DNA of 64,000 bases, taken from positions 1 through 64,000 of the forward strand of contig JAHJZX010000014.1 of NCBI GenBank assembly GCA_018826295.1. Direction: 5' to 3'. The DNA comes from Gammaproteobacteria bacterium. GTDB lineage: Bacteria; Pseudomonadota; Gammaproteobacteria; Enterobacterales; Alteromonadaceae. Of the stretch, positions 16,434 to 25,991 are shown piece by piece (the first letter of the stretch is position 1; each line of letters opens with the position of its first letter). Both the position numbers and the translations under genes were made by a program. A model generated the notes under the pieces. That model worked only from the letters and a program-made list of their open reading frames with translations, was not told where the DNA came from and ran no database searches.

Positions 16434-17099
16434 ATGTCAGCAATTTTCTTGGGGTTACATATCACTGCGGGTATTGTCGGCCTGATTGCTGGCTTTACGG
16501 TGATTTTTTTGCAAAAGGGCAGTGTCACACATAAAAATACCGGCTGGGTTTTCCTGCTTGCCATGCTGGTGTTAGGGTTAACAGGGAGCATAATTGCCTA
16601 TGCGAAGCATATTCCGCTATCGATGCTAAATGGTATGCTGCTGTGTTATTTGTTGCTGACATCTTTAACCACCATCAGAGCAGCGTCTTCTGTTAGCGCT
16701 CTGCTTAATAAAGCGCTTTTCGGCTTAGCTGCGACGCTTGTAGCTGGCTATGGTTATTATTTTTATCTGGCGATTGGCGTAAGCCCTGCTAAATTGGCTG
16801 GTTTTGGCCCGGCAGCATATGCAGTGTTTGGGGTGATCACCGTCTATGCCTTAGCTGAAGATATTGTCGTGCTGTGTTCTGAGCGCTTATCCAGCAGAAT
16901 GACGCTTATAAGACATCTCTGGCGCATGTTGTTTGTATTGTTTATGGCCACAGCTGCCGTGTTTTTGGGCCAGGCTAAGCTGTTTCCGGCGCCGTTAGTA
17001 CAAAGCGGCGCTATTTTTGTGCCAGTGGTGTTTGTCTTGCTAAGTCTGTTCTATTGGTTGTTTAAGGTATTGTTTAAAAAACAAATCATAAAAAATTAA
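16434..17099 (+). CDS. Multi-pass membrane protein, DUF2306-like
   Basis: A 221-residue protein with six to seven hydrophobic segments. The opening LGLHITAGIVGLIAGFTVIFLQKGSVTHKNTG has the short polar loop with a His that is typical of DUF2306-type membrane proteins. No catalytic residues are recognisable. It begins two bases after the previous gene, so the two are translated from one message, and it ends before a serine hydrolase gene. Confidence 0.65.
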   Translation: MSAIFLGLHITAGIVGLIAGFTVIFLQKGSVTHKNTGWVFLLAMLVLGLTGSIIAYAKHIPLSMLNGMLLCYLLLTSLTTIRAASSVSALLNKALFGLAATLVAGYGYYFYLAIGVSPAKLAGFGPAAYAVFGVITVYALAEDIVVLCSERLSSRMTLIRHLWRMLFVLFMATAAVFLGQAKLFPAPLVQSGAIFVPVVFVLLSLFYWLFKVLFKKQIIKN

Positions 17100-17191
17100 G
17101 TGCTGAGTTATAAATAACTGGCAATTCAGGGGGCTGTTTAACGGAATTGCTTAGACTTACAGCGACAGAAGATATAGGGTTACTTTCAGTA

Positions 17192-18835
17192 ATGTCAGCG
17201 AAATTTTTAACACTGCTATTGATTGTGTTAGCTAGTCTTTCCTCTACAAAGATCGTTGCTGCAAAACCTGACCCGGCAGAGGTATGGCTGCACTATAGCA
17301 AGCCAGAGCAGGCGGGTGTGCTACCTGAAAAATTACACAAGGCACAGCAGCTATATCAGCAACATGCTTTTGCCAGCGTATTGGTGATTAAAAATGGCGC
17401 TGTGGTGTTGGATTGGGGCGAGAACACTCGCCGCTTCCCCATTCATTCTATTCGAAAAAGCTTACTTAGCGCGCTATACGGTGTGCACTCGGCGCAGATT
17501 GATTTGCAGGCAACGCTGGCCGAATTAAATATTACCGATACGCCGCCCCTGACGGAACAAGAACGCATGGCAACCTTGTTCGATGTGCTGGCATCACGCT
17601 CTGGCGTATACCTGCCTGCCGCTGCCGAAACCAGCAATATGACACAACAGCGGCCCGCCAGAGGCAGCCACCCGGCAGGCCAATATTGGTGGTATAACAA
17701 CTGGGATTTTAATGTTGCCGGCACATTGTATCGGCAACTTACCGGTGAAGAGATATTTTCGGCTTTTGCTACCCATTTAGCCAAGCCGTTACAGCTTGAA
17801 GATTACCGCGAGTTTGATGGCTACTACCTTAAGTCAGGATCTGAACATGCGGCATTTCAATTCCGTATGTCGTCGCGTGATTTAGCCAGAGTTGGTTTGT
17901 TGTATGCACGTGAAGGCAACTGGCGTGGTACGCAAATTATTCCGTCAGCCTGGATAAAACAGAGTACCCAGGCGATAAGTCAGACCAATATGGGGGCAAA
18001 ATATCCTGCTGGCTACGGCTTAAGTTGGTGGGTTGATAGCCATGATAGCTATAGCGCCCGCGGCGCTGGCGGCCATGTGCTGGCGGTTTATCCTCAGCAG
18101 GATTTAGTTATTGTGCTGCGGGTTAATAGTTATATTGACCAGTCGGTGCCGCAAAGCGCAATAAAAAACTTACTCTCGCGACTTGAGTCAGCAATGCAAG
18201 GCCCGGTTGACACTAATCCTGAATTAGCGCCAGCAGAGCCCGATGTTGCCAGCGAACAGCCGCTACCAGCACGTTATCATTTGGCAGAAGCGTCAATCAG
18301 TTTGCCAAACGGGCAGGTTGTCACACTGAAACAACGGCAAGGGCGGTTATTTATCAATTATGGCCGTGGTGATTTTGAGTCGTTTTATGTGAATGACGAT
18401 CAGTTTGTTATTGCTGACCTTAATGAACCCCTGCAGCTGGAACTCGATAGCGCGGGGACGCTAACCGACATATTAACGCCACGGGTGTTCTATCTCAGGG
18501 CTGCTGAGGCGGCTAAAGCTGGCGATCTAACGCAGGCCCAAATGTGGGTGCAGCGCGTGATTGATATGATGCCAAATTCGTCAATCGCCTATACCAATCT
18601 GGCGAAAGTGTTGTTAGCACAACAACTTAATCAAGACGCTAGCAAGAACCTTGATATTGCGCTGCAACTAGACCCAGACAACAAACAAGCTGAAAATTTA
18701 AAGCAAAGTTTGTTGATTAAACAATGGCTTCTGCCAAGTCTATTCATCGTAACAATATTTGTATTGTTTTGGTTTGCAATAAAAAGGCGAAGCAGAGCAA
18801 AGTGGCTTAAGCAACAGCCTCCACACGGAACTTGA
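17192..18835 (+). CDS. Beta-lactamase-fold serine hydrolase with TPR and C-terminal membrane anchor
   Basis: A 547-residue exported protein. After a signal peptide (cleavage near IVAA) it has a class C beta-lactamase-type hydrolase domain, with the catalytic S86-I-R-K89 motif and Tyr168 in YNN. The third motif is replaced by RGAGGHV. A small beta-rich segment follows, then TPR-like helices (residues about 440-510) and a C-terminal transmembrane segment ending in RRSRAK. The protein would thus be anchored with the enzyme outside the cytoplasm. Such hydrolases act as esterases or D-amino-acid peptidases; the substrate is unknown. I start at the ATG at 17192 for the signal peptide; the upstream TTG at 17147 is less likely. 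Confidence 0.82.
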   Translation: MSAKFLTLLLIVLASLSSTKIVAAKPDPAEVWLHYSKPEQAGVLPEKLHKAQQLYQQHAFASVLVIKNGAVVLDWGENTRRFPIHSIRKSLLSALYGVHSAQIDLQATLAELNITDTPPLTEQERMATLFDVLASRSGVYLPAAAETSNMTQQRPARGSHPAGQYWWYNNWDFNVAGTLYRQLTGEEIFSAFATHLAKPLQLEDYREFDGYYLKSGSEHAAFQFRMSSRDLARVGLLYAREGNWRGTQIIPSAWIKQSTQAISQTNMGAKYPAGYGLSWWVDSHDSYSARGAGGHVLAVYPQQDLVIVLRVNSYIDQSVPQSAIKNLLSRLESAMQGPVDTNPELAPAEPDVASEQPLPARYHLAEASISLPNGQVVTLKQRQGRLFINYGRGDFESFYVNDDQFVIADLNEPLQLELDSAGTLTDILTPRVFYLRAAEAAKAGDLTQAQMWVQRVIDMMPNSSIAYTNLAKVLLAQQLNQDASKNLDIALQLDPDNKQAENLKQSLLIKQWLLPSLFIVTIFVLFWFAIKRRSRAKWLKQQPPHGT

Positions 18836-18844
18836 AGTAACCGC

Positions 18845-18881
18845 TTCACATTTTAACGACATACACACTGATAATGTGTTG
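18845..18881 (+). promoter_or_regulatory. Shared upstream box, copy D
   Basis: TTCACATTTTAACGACAT and following bases match copy A at 25 of 37 positions, with the first 18 bases best conserved. It lies only 40 bases before the possible small gene at 18885, so its spacing differs from copies A, B and C. Confidence 0.4.
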
Positions 18882-18884
18882 AGT

Positions 18885-18989
18885 ATGGTATCTGTGCTAG
18901 CCATAGGGCTTTGGAGCACAAACTTGATTTATCGCAACCGCCATTATCGTCAACCGATCCGCTTTAAGCTAAGCACCATCACCATCTAA
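18885..18989 (+). CDS. Possible small membrane-type protein, 34 residues
   Basis: ATG to TAA encodes 34 residues: a short hydrophobic stretch (MVSVLAIGLWSTNLIY) followed by a basic tail (RNRHYRQPIRFKLS). This looks like a single-span small protein, but the ribosome binding site is poor (GTTGAG close to the ATG) and I know no homologue. It sits directly after a copy of the shared box. It may equally be chance. Confidence 0.25.
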   Translation: MVSVLAIGLWSTNLIYRNRHYRQPIRFKLSTITI

Positions 18990-19197
18990 CCAACTTAAGT
19001 GATATGCCCTCCTTGGCAAATGATCACGTTAGCGGCGGTGTGTTAAGCGTGGTTTATGCTTTCTAACTTTGTTAGTTTCAATATGTAACCGAAAATCATA
19101 AAGTTACATTGTTCAGAGTTGCGGGTTAAAGCTAAATGTCGGGCAGATATTCTGCGTTTCTGGCCAATTTAGCAGCTTAATGTCCGTGTTATTTGTC

Positions 19198-19234
19198 TTC
19201 ACAAGGTTACGAAAGTCGATTTGTTAGGCTGCAC
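19198..19234 (+). promoter_or_regulatory. Shared upstream box, copy B (before the DJ-1 gene)
   Basis: Begins TTCACAAGGTTACGAAAG and continues with TTTGTTAGGCTG. It matches copy A at 25 of 37 positions, including an unbroken TTTGTTAG. It starts 61 bases before the ATG at 19259, identical to copy A. Confidence 0.55.
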
Positions 19235-19258
19235 CTGTTACATAACAGGAGTAATTCA

Positions 19259-20353
19259 ATGAGATTGTTAACCTTAATACTTACCGGCATGATACTGGTT
19301 AGTCCCTTAGTGTCTGCTGAAGAAAAACGTGTACTGATGTTAATTTCCAGCTACGGCTCTGAAGCGAATCCCGAATTGAGTTACGATTTGGAAGAGCTGG
19401 CACAGTCGTATCTGGTGCTGCATGACAATGGCGTAAAACTGGATATTGCCAGCCCGAAGGGCGGTGCTGTGCTGGTAAAAAACAATAAAGACGCACTGGA
19501 TTATATTCAGCGCTTTAAATCGCTAGCTTCGGCGCAGTTAGCGAATACACTGGCCACAGCTGATACTGACATTAAGCAGTATGACGGTGTATTTATTGTT
19601 GGTGGCTCCGGCGCCATGTTGGATTTACCCAGCCATCAAGCAACACAGCAACTACTAACCAACGCAGTAAATAAAGACAAAGTTATTACAGCTGTCTGCC
19701 ACGGCCCGGCAGCGATTGCAGATTTAAAGTTAACCGATGGCAGTTATTTCGTGGCTGGTAAGCTGGTTAATGGCTTTACCAATAGCGAAGAGCAAGCGTT
19801 TAGCGGTGAACACTTATCATTGTTTCCGTTTTTGCTGCAAGACCGATTAGTAAAAAACGGTGCTCAGTTTGTGCATAATGCGCCGATGCTGCCTTATGTC
19901 GCGGTTGACGGTAAATTGATTACCGCGCAAAACCCAGGCTCGGTAGCCAAAGCTGCCGAGGCTATGCTATTGGCGCTGGGTTTACCGGTTAGCGTCCGTC
20001 AACCTTTCTCGGACGAGCGCACTATGGCATTGCTGTCAGAGGCCAGGCAAAACGGCCCTGTGGTCATTGATTTGGCGTTGCAACAACCTGGGCACAATAT
20101 CGATATTAACTATCTGGCGCTGTATGGCTTTTACGCCTTTAGGTTGGCTGATGACGCGGACAAAGGCCGTGAGCTGATGCTTATGCATACCATCAGCAAG
20201 CACTTCTCACACCCGGAGTTTGATGCCCAGCTTATCGTACAATCTTTAGAGCAGGGGCTGCTAGCGCAGGCTAAGGCGGGATATCAGCAGTTTGTGCAGC
20301 GTTACCCTGAGCATAAATACGTCGCCGAGCTTAAAACGCAGTTAGCGCTGTAA
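19259..20353 (+). CDS. Exported DJ-1/PfpI-family protein with C-terminal extension
   Basis: A 364-residue protein with a signal peptide (cleavage near VSAE). The DJ-1/PfpI domain spans residues about 23-240. Its nucleophile elbow AVCHGPAA gives Cys147, and the segment VFIVGGSGAMLDL forms the usual GG turn. The layout resembles Hsp31/YajL-type glyoxalases or deglycases, but export is unusual for them. The last 110 residues are helical, TPR-like (AKAGYQQFVQRYPEHKYVAEL) and not part of the core fold. An ACAGGAG site sits seven bases before the ATG at 19259. It carries the shared upstream box. Confidence 0.82.
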   Translation: MRLLTLILTGMILVSPLVSAEEKRVLMLISSYGSEANPELSYDLEELAQSYLVLHDNGVKLDIASPKGGAVLVKNNKDALDYIQRFKSLASAQLANTLATADTDIKQYDGVFIVGGSGAMLDLPSHQATQQLLTNAVNKDKVITAVCHGPAAIADLKLTDGSYFVAGKLVNGFTNSEEQAFSGEHLSLFPFLLQDRLVKNGAQFVHNAPMLPYVAVDGKLITAQNPGSVAKAAEAMLLALGLPVSVRQPFSDERTMALLSEARQNGPVVIDLALQQPGHNIDINYLALYGFYAFRLADDADKGRELMLMHTISKHFSHPEFDAQLIVQSLEQGLLAQAKAGYQQFVQRYPEHKYVAELKTQLAL

Positions 20354-20363
20354 TTGGTTTTCG

Positions 20364-20388
20364 GCACGCCCGCTAACTGCTGGCGTGC
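20364..20388 (+). terminator. Hairpin after the DJ-1 gene
   Basis: GCACGCC (20364-20370) pairs with GGCGTGC (20382-20388) around 11 bases. Only a short TT follows, so it is a weak terminator at best. Confidence 0.4.
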
Positions 20389-20435
20389 TTATGCCATAAT
20401 GTCATGCATCCGCTCTGTGCCCATGCCTTTCAAGC

Positions 20436-20444
20436 TGCTATAAT
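20436..20444 (+). promoter_or_regulatory. Extended -10 promoter of the prfC operon
   Basis: TGCTATAAT combines a TGn extension with a consensus -10 hexamer (20439-20444), about 80 bases before the prfC ATG. No good -35 hexamer is present, as expected for extended -10 promoters. Confidence 0.5.
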
Positions 20445-20522
20445 CGCGCGCATTATAATTTTACCTCCGGGTTTTACCCGACACCGTAGCCGGATGCCTG
20501 CGGTAACAGACTATTGGATATT

Positions 20523-22109
20523 ATGAGCACAGATAATTTTTTAGCCGAAGTAAATAGCCGGCGCACTTTTGCGATCATTTCGCACCCCGATGCCGGTAAA
20601 ACCACCATTACTGAAAAAGTATTGTTATTCGGACAACTGATCCAAAAAGCCGGTACCGTTAAAGGCAAAAAATCTGGCCAATATGCTACCTCCGACTGGA
20701 TGGAGATGGAAAAAGAGCGGGGTATTTCGGTTACTACCTCTGTGATGCAGTTTCCGTACAATGATTGTCTGGTAAACCTGCTCGATACCCCGGGCCACGA
20801 AGACTTCTCGGAAGATACCTACCGTACCCTGACGGCGGTAGACTCCTGTCTGATGGTTATCGACGGCGCCAAGGGTGTTGAAGATCGCACCATCAAACTG
20901 ATGGAAGTCACCCGCTTACGCGATACGCCTATTATCACCTTTATGAACAAAATGGACCGCGATATTCGCGACCCGATCGATTTGCTGGATGAAGTTGAAA
21001 GCGTACTGAAAATCGCCTGTGCACCTATTACCTGGCCAATTGCCTCAGGTAAAGAGTTTAAGGGCGTGTACCATATTTTGCGTGATGAAATCATTCTGTA
21101 TAAGTCTGGTATGGGGCATACCATTCAGGATCTGGATGTTATCAAAGGCCTGAATAACCCTGAGCTGGATAAGCGCATTGGTTATTACGCCCAGCAACTG
21201 CGTGACGAAATGGAGCTGGTGCAGGGTGCCAGCAACGAATTTAACCAGGAACTGTTTTTAAAAGGCGAGTTAACACCGGTATTTTTCGGTACAGCATTAG
21301 GTAACTTTGGTGTTGACCATATGCTGGACGGTTTAACGCAGTGGGCACCCGCGCCGCAGTCACGTGCAACCGACAGCCGTACTGTTGAGCCTGTTGAGAC
21401 CGGCTTTAGCGGTTTTGTGTTTAAAATTCAGGCCAATATGGACCCGAAACACCGCGACCGGGTTGCGTTTTTACGCATAGTGTCGGGCAAGTACGAAAAA
21501 GGTATGAAGGTGCGCCATGTGCGCATTGGTAAAGACGTGCTGATCCCACAGGCGTTGACCTTTTTAGCCGGTGATCGGGAGCACTTAGAAGAAGCCTATC
21601 CCGGCGATATCATTGGTTTACATAACCACGGCACCATTAAAATAGGCGATACCTTTACCACCGGTGAAAATATGCAGTTTACCGGTATCCCTAACTTTGC
21701 GCCTGAGTTGTTCCGCCGCATCCGCCTGCGTGATCCGCTAAAGCAAAAGCAGTTACTTAAAGGCCTGGTACAGTTATCCGAAGAAGGCGCAGTGCAGGTG
21801 TTCCGCCCGCTGGACAATAACGATTTAATCGTTGGCGCTGTTGGTGTACTGCAGTTTGACGTGGTCGTTAGCCGGTTAAAGTCAGAATATAACGTTGATG
21901 CACTTTATGAAGCGGTAAACGTCTCAACAGCACGCTGGGTTTACAGTGATGACGGCAAAGCGCTGGACGAGTTTAAAAATAAAGCCAGTCAGAATTTAGC
22001 ACTGGATGGTGGCGATGCCCTCACTTATATCGCGCCAACCATGGTAAATCTGAATCTGGCGATAGAACGCTACCCGAAAATAAAATTCCACAAAACCCGT
22101 GAACACTAA
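20523..22109 (+). CDS. prfC: Peptide chain release factor 3 (RF3)
   Basis: A 528-residue translational GTPase that removes RF1/RF2 from the ribosome after termination. G1 is SHPDAGKTT, the switch I region has [13 protein letters not shown]3 is DTPGHEDF and G4 is NKMD. The protein ends with the family's FHKTREH and is close to E. coli RF3 throughout. I use the ATG at 20523; a TTG three codons upstream is in frame. It begins a run with argS, pdxH and a TatD-type gene. In E. coli prfC lies next to holD-rimI-yjjG; here they are 17 kb apart. Confidence 0.98.
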   Translation: MSTDNFLAEVNSRRTFAIISHPDAGKTTITEKVLLFGQLIQKAGTVKGKKSGQYATSDWMEMEKERGISVTTSVMQFPYNDCLVNLLDTPGHEDFSEDTYRTLTAVDSCLMVIDGAKGVEDRTIKLMEVTRLRDTPIITFMNKMDRDIRDPIDLLDEVESVLKIACAPITWPIASGKEFKGVYHILRDEIILYKSGMGHTIQDLDVIKGLNNPELDKRIGYYAQQLRDEMELVQGASNEFNQELFLKGELTPVFFGTALGNFGVDHMLDGLTQWAPAPQSRATDSRTVEPVETGFSGFVFKIQANMDPKHRDRVAFLRIVSGKYEKGMKVRHVRIGKDVLIPQALTFLAGDREHLEEAYPGDIIGLHNHGTIKIGDTFTTGENMQFTGIPNFAPELFRRIRLRDPLKQKQLLKGLVQLSEEGAVQVFRPLDNNDLIVGAVGVLQFDVVVSRLKSEYNVDALYEAVNVSTARWVYSDDGKALDEFKNKASQNLALDGGDALTYIAPTMVNLNLAIERYPKIKFHKTREH

Positions 22110-22121
22110 CAGGCTGAGCGC

Positions 22122-23861
22122 ATGAATATTAAGCATTTATTAACCGAAAAAACTCAGGCCGCTTTTGTTGCACTGGGCTTACCTGCCGACACCAATGCTG
22201 CGGTTACGATAAGCACCAAGCCGGAGTTTGGTGATTATCAGATTAACGGCGCTATGGCTGCGGCCAAGTTGTTAAAAACCAACCCGCGTCAATTAGCCGA
22301 GCAGTTAGTGCAGCAGCTTGATTTAGCCGGAATAGCTGATAAAACTGAGATCGCCGGCCCGGGCTTTATTAACGTTACATTGAATAAAGCCTGGCTGGCC
22401 GCACAGCTACAAATCGCCAGTACTGATGAGCGTTTGGGCGTGTCGGCTAATTCTGCGCCGCAAACTGTGGTAGTGGATTACTCGGCACCTAACCTGGCTA
22501 AAGAAATGCACGTCGGCCATTTGCGCTCGACCATTATCGGTGATGCTGTAGTGCGCACACTGGAGTTTTGGGGCGATAAGGTTATCCGCCAAAACCACAT
22601 GGGCGACTGGGGTACCCAGTTTGGTATGCTGATCGCACACCTGGAAGATAAGCTGGCCGCCGGTATCGACTTAGAGCAGGTCGCTCTGGCCGATCTGGAA
22701 GATTTCTACCGTGAAGCGAAAAAACGCTTTGATGATGAAGCCGGTTTTGCTGACAAATCCCGTGATTACGTGGTGAAGCTACAAAGCGGTGATGCGCATT
22801 GCCAAAAGCTGTGGCAGCTGTTTATCGACACCTCGGTAAAACACAGCGAAGAAGTATATGAAAAACTGAACGTCACGCTAAGCCATGCCGATATTAAGCC
22901 GGAAAGTGCCTATAACAGTATGCTGCAAGGCATAGTGGATGATTTAAAATCTAAATCGATGGCCGTGGAAGATCAGGGCGCCTTAGTGGTGTTTCTGCAG
23001 GAGCTGGCCGATAAAGAAGGCAAGCCATCGCCCTTTATCGTACAAAAAACCGGTGGTGGCTTTTTATATTCGACCACTGATTTAGCCGCCTGCCAGTACC
23101 GCAGCCATACGCTAAACGCCGATCGGGTTATTATTTTCACTGACGCCCGTCAGGCTTTACATTTTAAACAGGTCGAGCTGGTGGCGCGTAAAGCCGGTTA
23201 TCTGCGTGATGCTACGGTTTATGATCATTGCCCGTTTGGCACCATGATGGGCGAAGACGGCAAACCGTTTAAAACCCGTACCGGCGGCACTGTTAAACTG
23301 GCCGAACTGCTGGAAGAGGCGGTCGTGCGCGCCAAAGCCGTAGTACAGGAAAAAGCCTCTGATTTAACCGCTGACGAAATAGCTGAAGTGGCACGTAAAG
23401 TAGGCATTGGTGCGGTGAAATTCGCCGATTTATCGAAAAACCGCACCAGCGATTACATTTTCAGCTGGGATGCAATGCTAAGCTTTGAAGGTGCCACAGC
23501 ACCTTATCTGCAATACGCTTACACCCGCGTGCGCAGCATTTTACGCCGTGCAGATATCACCGATAGCTTCAGTGCCGCCCTGGTCATTGAGCAGGAGCAG
23601 GAAAAACAGTTAGCGGTTAAATTGCTACGCTTTGAAGAAGCACTGCAACAGGTAATGAAAGATGCGCAGCCAAACCTGCTGTGTAACTATCTGTATGAGC
23701 TGGCCAGTTTATATATGGCGTTTTATGAAGCCTGCCCGATATTAAAAGACGGTGTTGAACCGGCACAGCGCGACAGCCGTTTAATGTTGAGTATTGTTAC
23801 CGCCAAGCTGTTACAGCAAGGCCTGGATTTGCTCGGTATTGAGGTTATGGAGCGTATGTAA
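22122..23861 (+). CDS. argS: Arginyl-tRNA synthetase
   Basis: A 579-residue class I aminoacyl-tRNA synthetase that charges tRNA-Arg. The N-terminal tRNA-binding domain is followed by the HIGH-type signature, here [12 protein letters not shown], and a catalytic core with [28 protein letters not shown]. It has a C-terminal anticodon-binding domain ending in [12 protein letters not shown]. It starts 12 bases after prfC and ends two bases before pdxH, so it is co-transcribed with both. Confidence 0.98.
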   Translation: MNIKHLLTEKTQAAFVALGLPADTNAAVTISTKPEFGDYQINGAMAAAKLLKTNPRQLAEQLVQQLDLAGIADKTEIAGPGFINVTLNKAWLAAQLQIASTDERLGVSANSAPQTVVVDYSAPNLAKEMHVGHLRSTIIGDAVVRTLEFWGDKVIRQNHMGDWGTQFGMLIAHLEDKLAAGIDLEQVALADLEDFYREAKKRFDDEAGFADKSRDYVVKLQSGDAHCQKLWQLFIDTSVKHSEEVYEKLNVTLSHADIKPESAYNSMLQGIVDDLKSKSMAVEDQGALVVFLQELADKEGKPSPFIVQKTGGGFLYSTTDLAACQYRSHTLNADRVIIFTDARQALHFKQVELVARKAGYLRDATVYDHCPFGTMMGEDGKPFKTRTGGTVKLAELLEEAVVRAKAVVQEKASDLTADEIAEVARKVGIGAVKFADLSKNRTSDYIFSWDAMLSFEGATAPYLQYAYTRVRSILRRADITDSFSAALVIEQEQEKQLAVKLLRFEEALQQVMKDAQPNLLCNYLYELASLYMAFYEACPILKDGVEPAQRDSRLMLSIVTAKLLQQGLDLLGIEVMERM

Positions 23862-23863
23862 TC

Positions 23864-24502
23864 ATGAAAATCGACGATATTCGCCGCAATTACACTAAAG
23901 AAAAGCTGGATTTTGACAAGCTAAATGCCGATCCGATAGCGCAGTTTGAGCTGTGGCTAAAAGATGCCATAGCGGCAGAGCTGCCGGATCCGACGGCAAT
24001 GTGTGTGGCGACTGTCGACGAGCAGGGCCAGCCGTCACAGCGGCTGGTGCTGTTAAAAGATGTGGATCAGCAAGGTTTCACCTTTTATACCAACCTTGGC
24101 AGCCGCAAGGCTACCGAGCTTGGCGCTAACCCTAAAGTGTGTCTGCATTTTCCCTGGCATCCGCTGGAGCGCCAGGTCATCGTTTATGGCACGGCAGAGC
24201 GGGTAAGTGCAACGCAGGTGGCGAAGTACTTTTTATCGCGGCCAAAAGAAAGCCAACTGGCCGCCTGGGCGTCAGAGCAAAGCCGGCCGGTGTCTACCCG
24301 TCAGGCATTGCTACAAAAATTTGCTGAAATAAAACACAAATTTGAGCACGGCGACGTGCCGCTGCCATCCTTCTGGGGCGGCTTTTTAGTACGGCCGCAT
24401 AAAATTGAGTTCTGGCAGGGCGGCGAGCACCGCTTGCATGACCGCTTTATGTACAGCAAGTCAGCAGATGGCAGCTGGAGCATTGACAGGTTATGTCCGT
24501 AA
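23864..24502 (+). CDS. pdxH: Pyridoxamine/pyridoxine 5'-phosphate oxidase
   Basis: A 212-residue FMN enzyme that oxidises pyridoxamine or pyridoxine phosphate to pyridoxal phosphate, the last step of vitamin B6 synthesis. Family marks are [30 protein letters not shown], the [16 protein letters not shown] stretch and the C-terminal [13 protein letters not shown] plus a final RLCP (usually RLAP). It starts two bases after argS and overlaps the TatD gene by 10 bases. Confidence 0.97.
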   Translation: MKIDDIRRNYTKEKLDFDKLNADPIAQFELWLKDAIAAELPDPTAMCVATVDEQGQPSQRLVLLKDVDQQGFTFYTNLGSRKATELGANPKVCLHFPWHPLERQVIVYGTAERVSATQVAKYFLSRPKESQLAAWASEQSRPVSTRQALLQKFAEIKHKFEHGDVPLPSFWGGFLVRPHKIEFWQGGEHRLHDRFMYSKSADGSWSIDRLCP

Positions 24503-25338
24503 CGGCCCCGTCCGTTTTACCGGCTGCTGCCAGCAATACAGTTGACGGTAGTCAACCACTTAAACTTTTCGACACCCATTGCCACTTCGACTTGCCGGAA
24601 TTAGCCTCTGAACAGCAAATGCACTGGCACAACGCACAGCAGGTCGGAGTGTCTGCTTTACTGATACCTGCCGTGCAACAATCGGCCTGGCAAAACCTGC
24701 TGAATTTACAAAAACAACGACGCCACTGGCATATTGCGCTGGGTATTCATCCCTGGTGGGCAGCGAAGGCTAAGCCAGAAGCGGTGACAGAGCTTGAGGC
24801 GCAGTTAATACAGCATTTATCACAGATTGCAGCCGTGGGTGAAATTGGCCTCGATTTCGCGTTAGACACCAGCAGCTTTGATGTGCAGCAAATGTTGTTT
24901 AGCCGTCAGCTTGAACTCGCCGGCAAATACCATAAGCCGGTAATTTTGCATCATCGTAAAAGTCAGCCACAGCTTTTAGCAGAGCTTAAACGCCAGCAGT
25001 TTACTGAAGGCGGTATTTTACATGCCTTTTCCGGCAGTCAGCAGCAGGCGATGGCCTTTGTCGATTTGGGTTTTAAGCTCGGGATCGGCGGTACCATTAC
25101 CTATGACCGTGCAGAGAAGACACGACGTAGCGTGAGTAAGTTACCGCTAAGCAGCTTTGTGCTGGAAACCGATGCGCCGGCAATGCCACTGGCAGGCTTT
25201 CAGGGCCAAATAAATACCCCGGCACAGCTGGCGTTGGTTTTTGCTGCTTTTTGTCAATTACGGCCAGAGCCGCCAGAGCACATTGCCGCCAGTCTATGGC
25301 ACAACACTATGGACATTTTAAGGCTTGGTACGGCGTAA
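24493..25338 (+). CDS. TatD-family metal-dependent hydrolase (YjjV-like)
   Basis: A 281-residue TIM-barrel hydrolase. The first metal ligands are in DTHCHFD. Glu in AVGEIGLDF, His in VILHHRKS and the Asp of ETDAPAMPL complete the TatD pattern. TatD proteins are DNases or deoxyribonucleases; YjjV-like members are less studied. The N-terminal 25 residues precede the core and may not all be translated, but the ATG overlapping the pdxH stop supports coupling. The 3' end overlaps the convergent ytjB gene by 21 bases. Confidence 0.88.
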   Translation: MSVTAPSVLPAAASNTVDGSQPLKLFDTHCHFDLPELASEQQMHWHNAQQVGVSALLIPAVQQSAWQNLLNLQKQRRHWHIALGIHPWWAAKAKPEAVTELEAQLIQHLSQIAAVGEIGLDFALDTSSFDVQQMLFSRQLELAGKYHKPVILHHRKSQPQLLAELKRQQFTEGGILHAFSGSQQQAMAFVDLGFKLGIGGTITYDRAEKTRRSVSKLPLSSFVLETDAPAMPLAGFQGQINTPAQLALVFAAFCQLRPEPPEHIAASLWHNTMDILRLGTA

Positions 25339-25911
25339 GCGCAGCGACTGACGGGAAAAACGTGAAAAACCGCGGCGCAGCAAAAAGCCAACTATGCCTG
25401 CCAGCACCAGCATCGCCAGAAGCTGTTGCATCAGTTGTTGCCATGACCGCACCACAGGTGACAAAGACGCATCCAGGCGCAAACTCAATTTAATATAACC
25501 CAGCAACTGCGCACCCTGCATTATCGGCTGCACCATGGCCATGAGCGGCTCTGCCTGCGCCGGCGAATACAAAATGCGTGCTGGCGCACTGTTTTGTGAC
25601 CAGCTCATGCGCATACCATTAGCGTCATACACCACGACATCATGTAAATACGGGCTTTGTGCAATATGCTGGGTAAGTTGCTCCAGGCCATCGAGCTGAT
25701 CGTTTTCTATTAAATAGGCGGCGGTATGGGATAAGGTCACCAGCGTTTCCCGGGTAAGCTGGGTACTTTGCTGCTGAAACAACACCTTGCCTTGTTGTTG
25801 CGTCCAGACCCAGCTATGCAGTAACAGCCAGATCCCAGCAATGGCAATACTAATCTGCAATAACTTAATAGTGCTTGAAGTCGTATCCGGTATTGGGCTA
25901 TCGTTCTGCAT
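25318..25911 (-). CDS. ytjB: YtjB/AhpA-family membrane protein
   Basis: A 197-residue protein with an N-terminal transmembrane segment (residues 14-35), an extracytoplasmic region of about 120 residues and a second membrane segment near 165-182 followed by a basic tail. It matches the YtjB (Smp) family, and, as in E. coli, is divergent from serB. The start at 25911 is supported by GGAG nine bases upstream; earlier in-frame starts lie at 25926 and 25944. The molecular role is not established. Confidence 0.82.
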   Translation of the reverse strand: MQNDSPIPDTTSSTIKLLQISIAIAGIWLLLHSWVWTQQQGKVLFQQQSTQLTRETLVTLSHTAAYLIENDQLDGLEQLTQHIAQSPYLHDVVVYDANGMRMSWSQNSAPARILYSPAQAEPLMAMVQPIMQGAQLLGYIKLSLRLDASLSPVVRSWQQLMQQLLAMLVLAGIVGFLLRRGFSRFSRQSLRLRRTKP

Positions 25912-25991
25912 AATTTTTAACTCCATTCGGCTGGCCAAGTTCAATCAATCCAACCACAGGATGTCGCCGGGGTAGCAAGTACAGGTGCCAA

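Larger units (their letters stand above)
18836..19258. other. 423-base intergenic region with several inverted repeats
   Basis: It holds a copy of the shared box (18845), a possible 34-codon gene (18885), the palindrome CTAAC-TTT-GTTAG (19063-19075), the inverted repeat ATGTAAC-N13-GTTACAT (19083-19109), another copy of the shared box (19198) and the palindrome CCTGTTA-CA-TAACAGG just before the DJ-1 gene. This is unusually dense in regulatory-looking sequence for the window. Confidence 0.6.
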
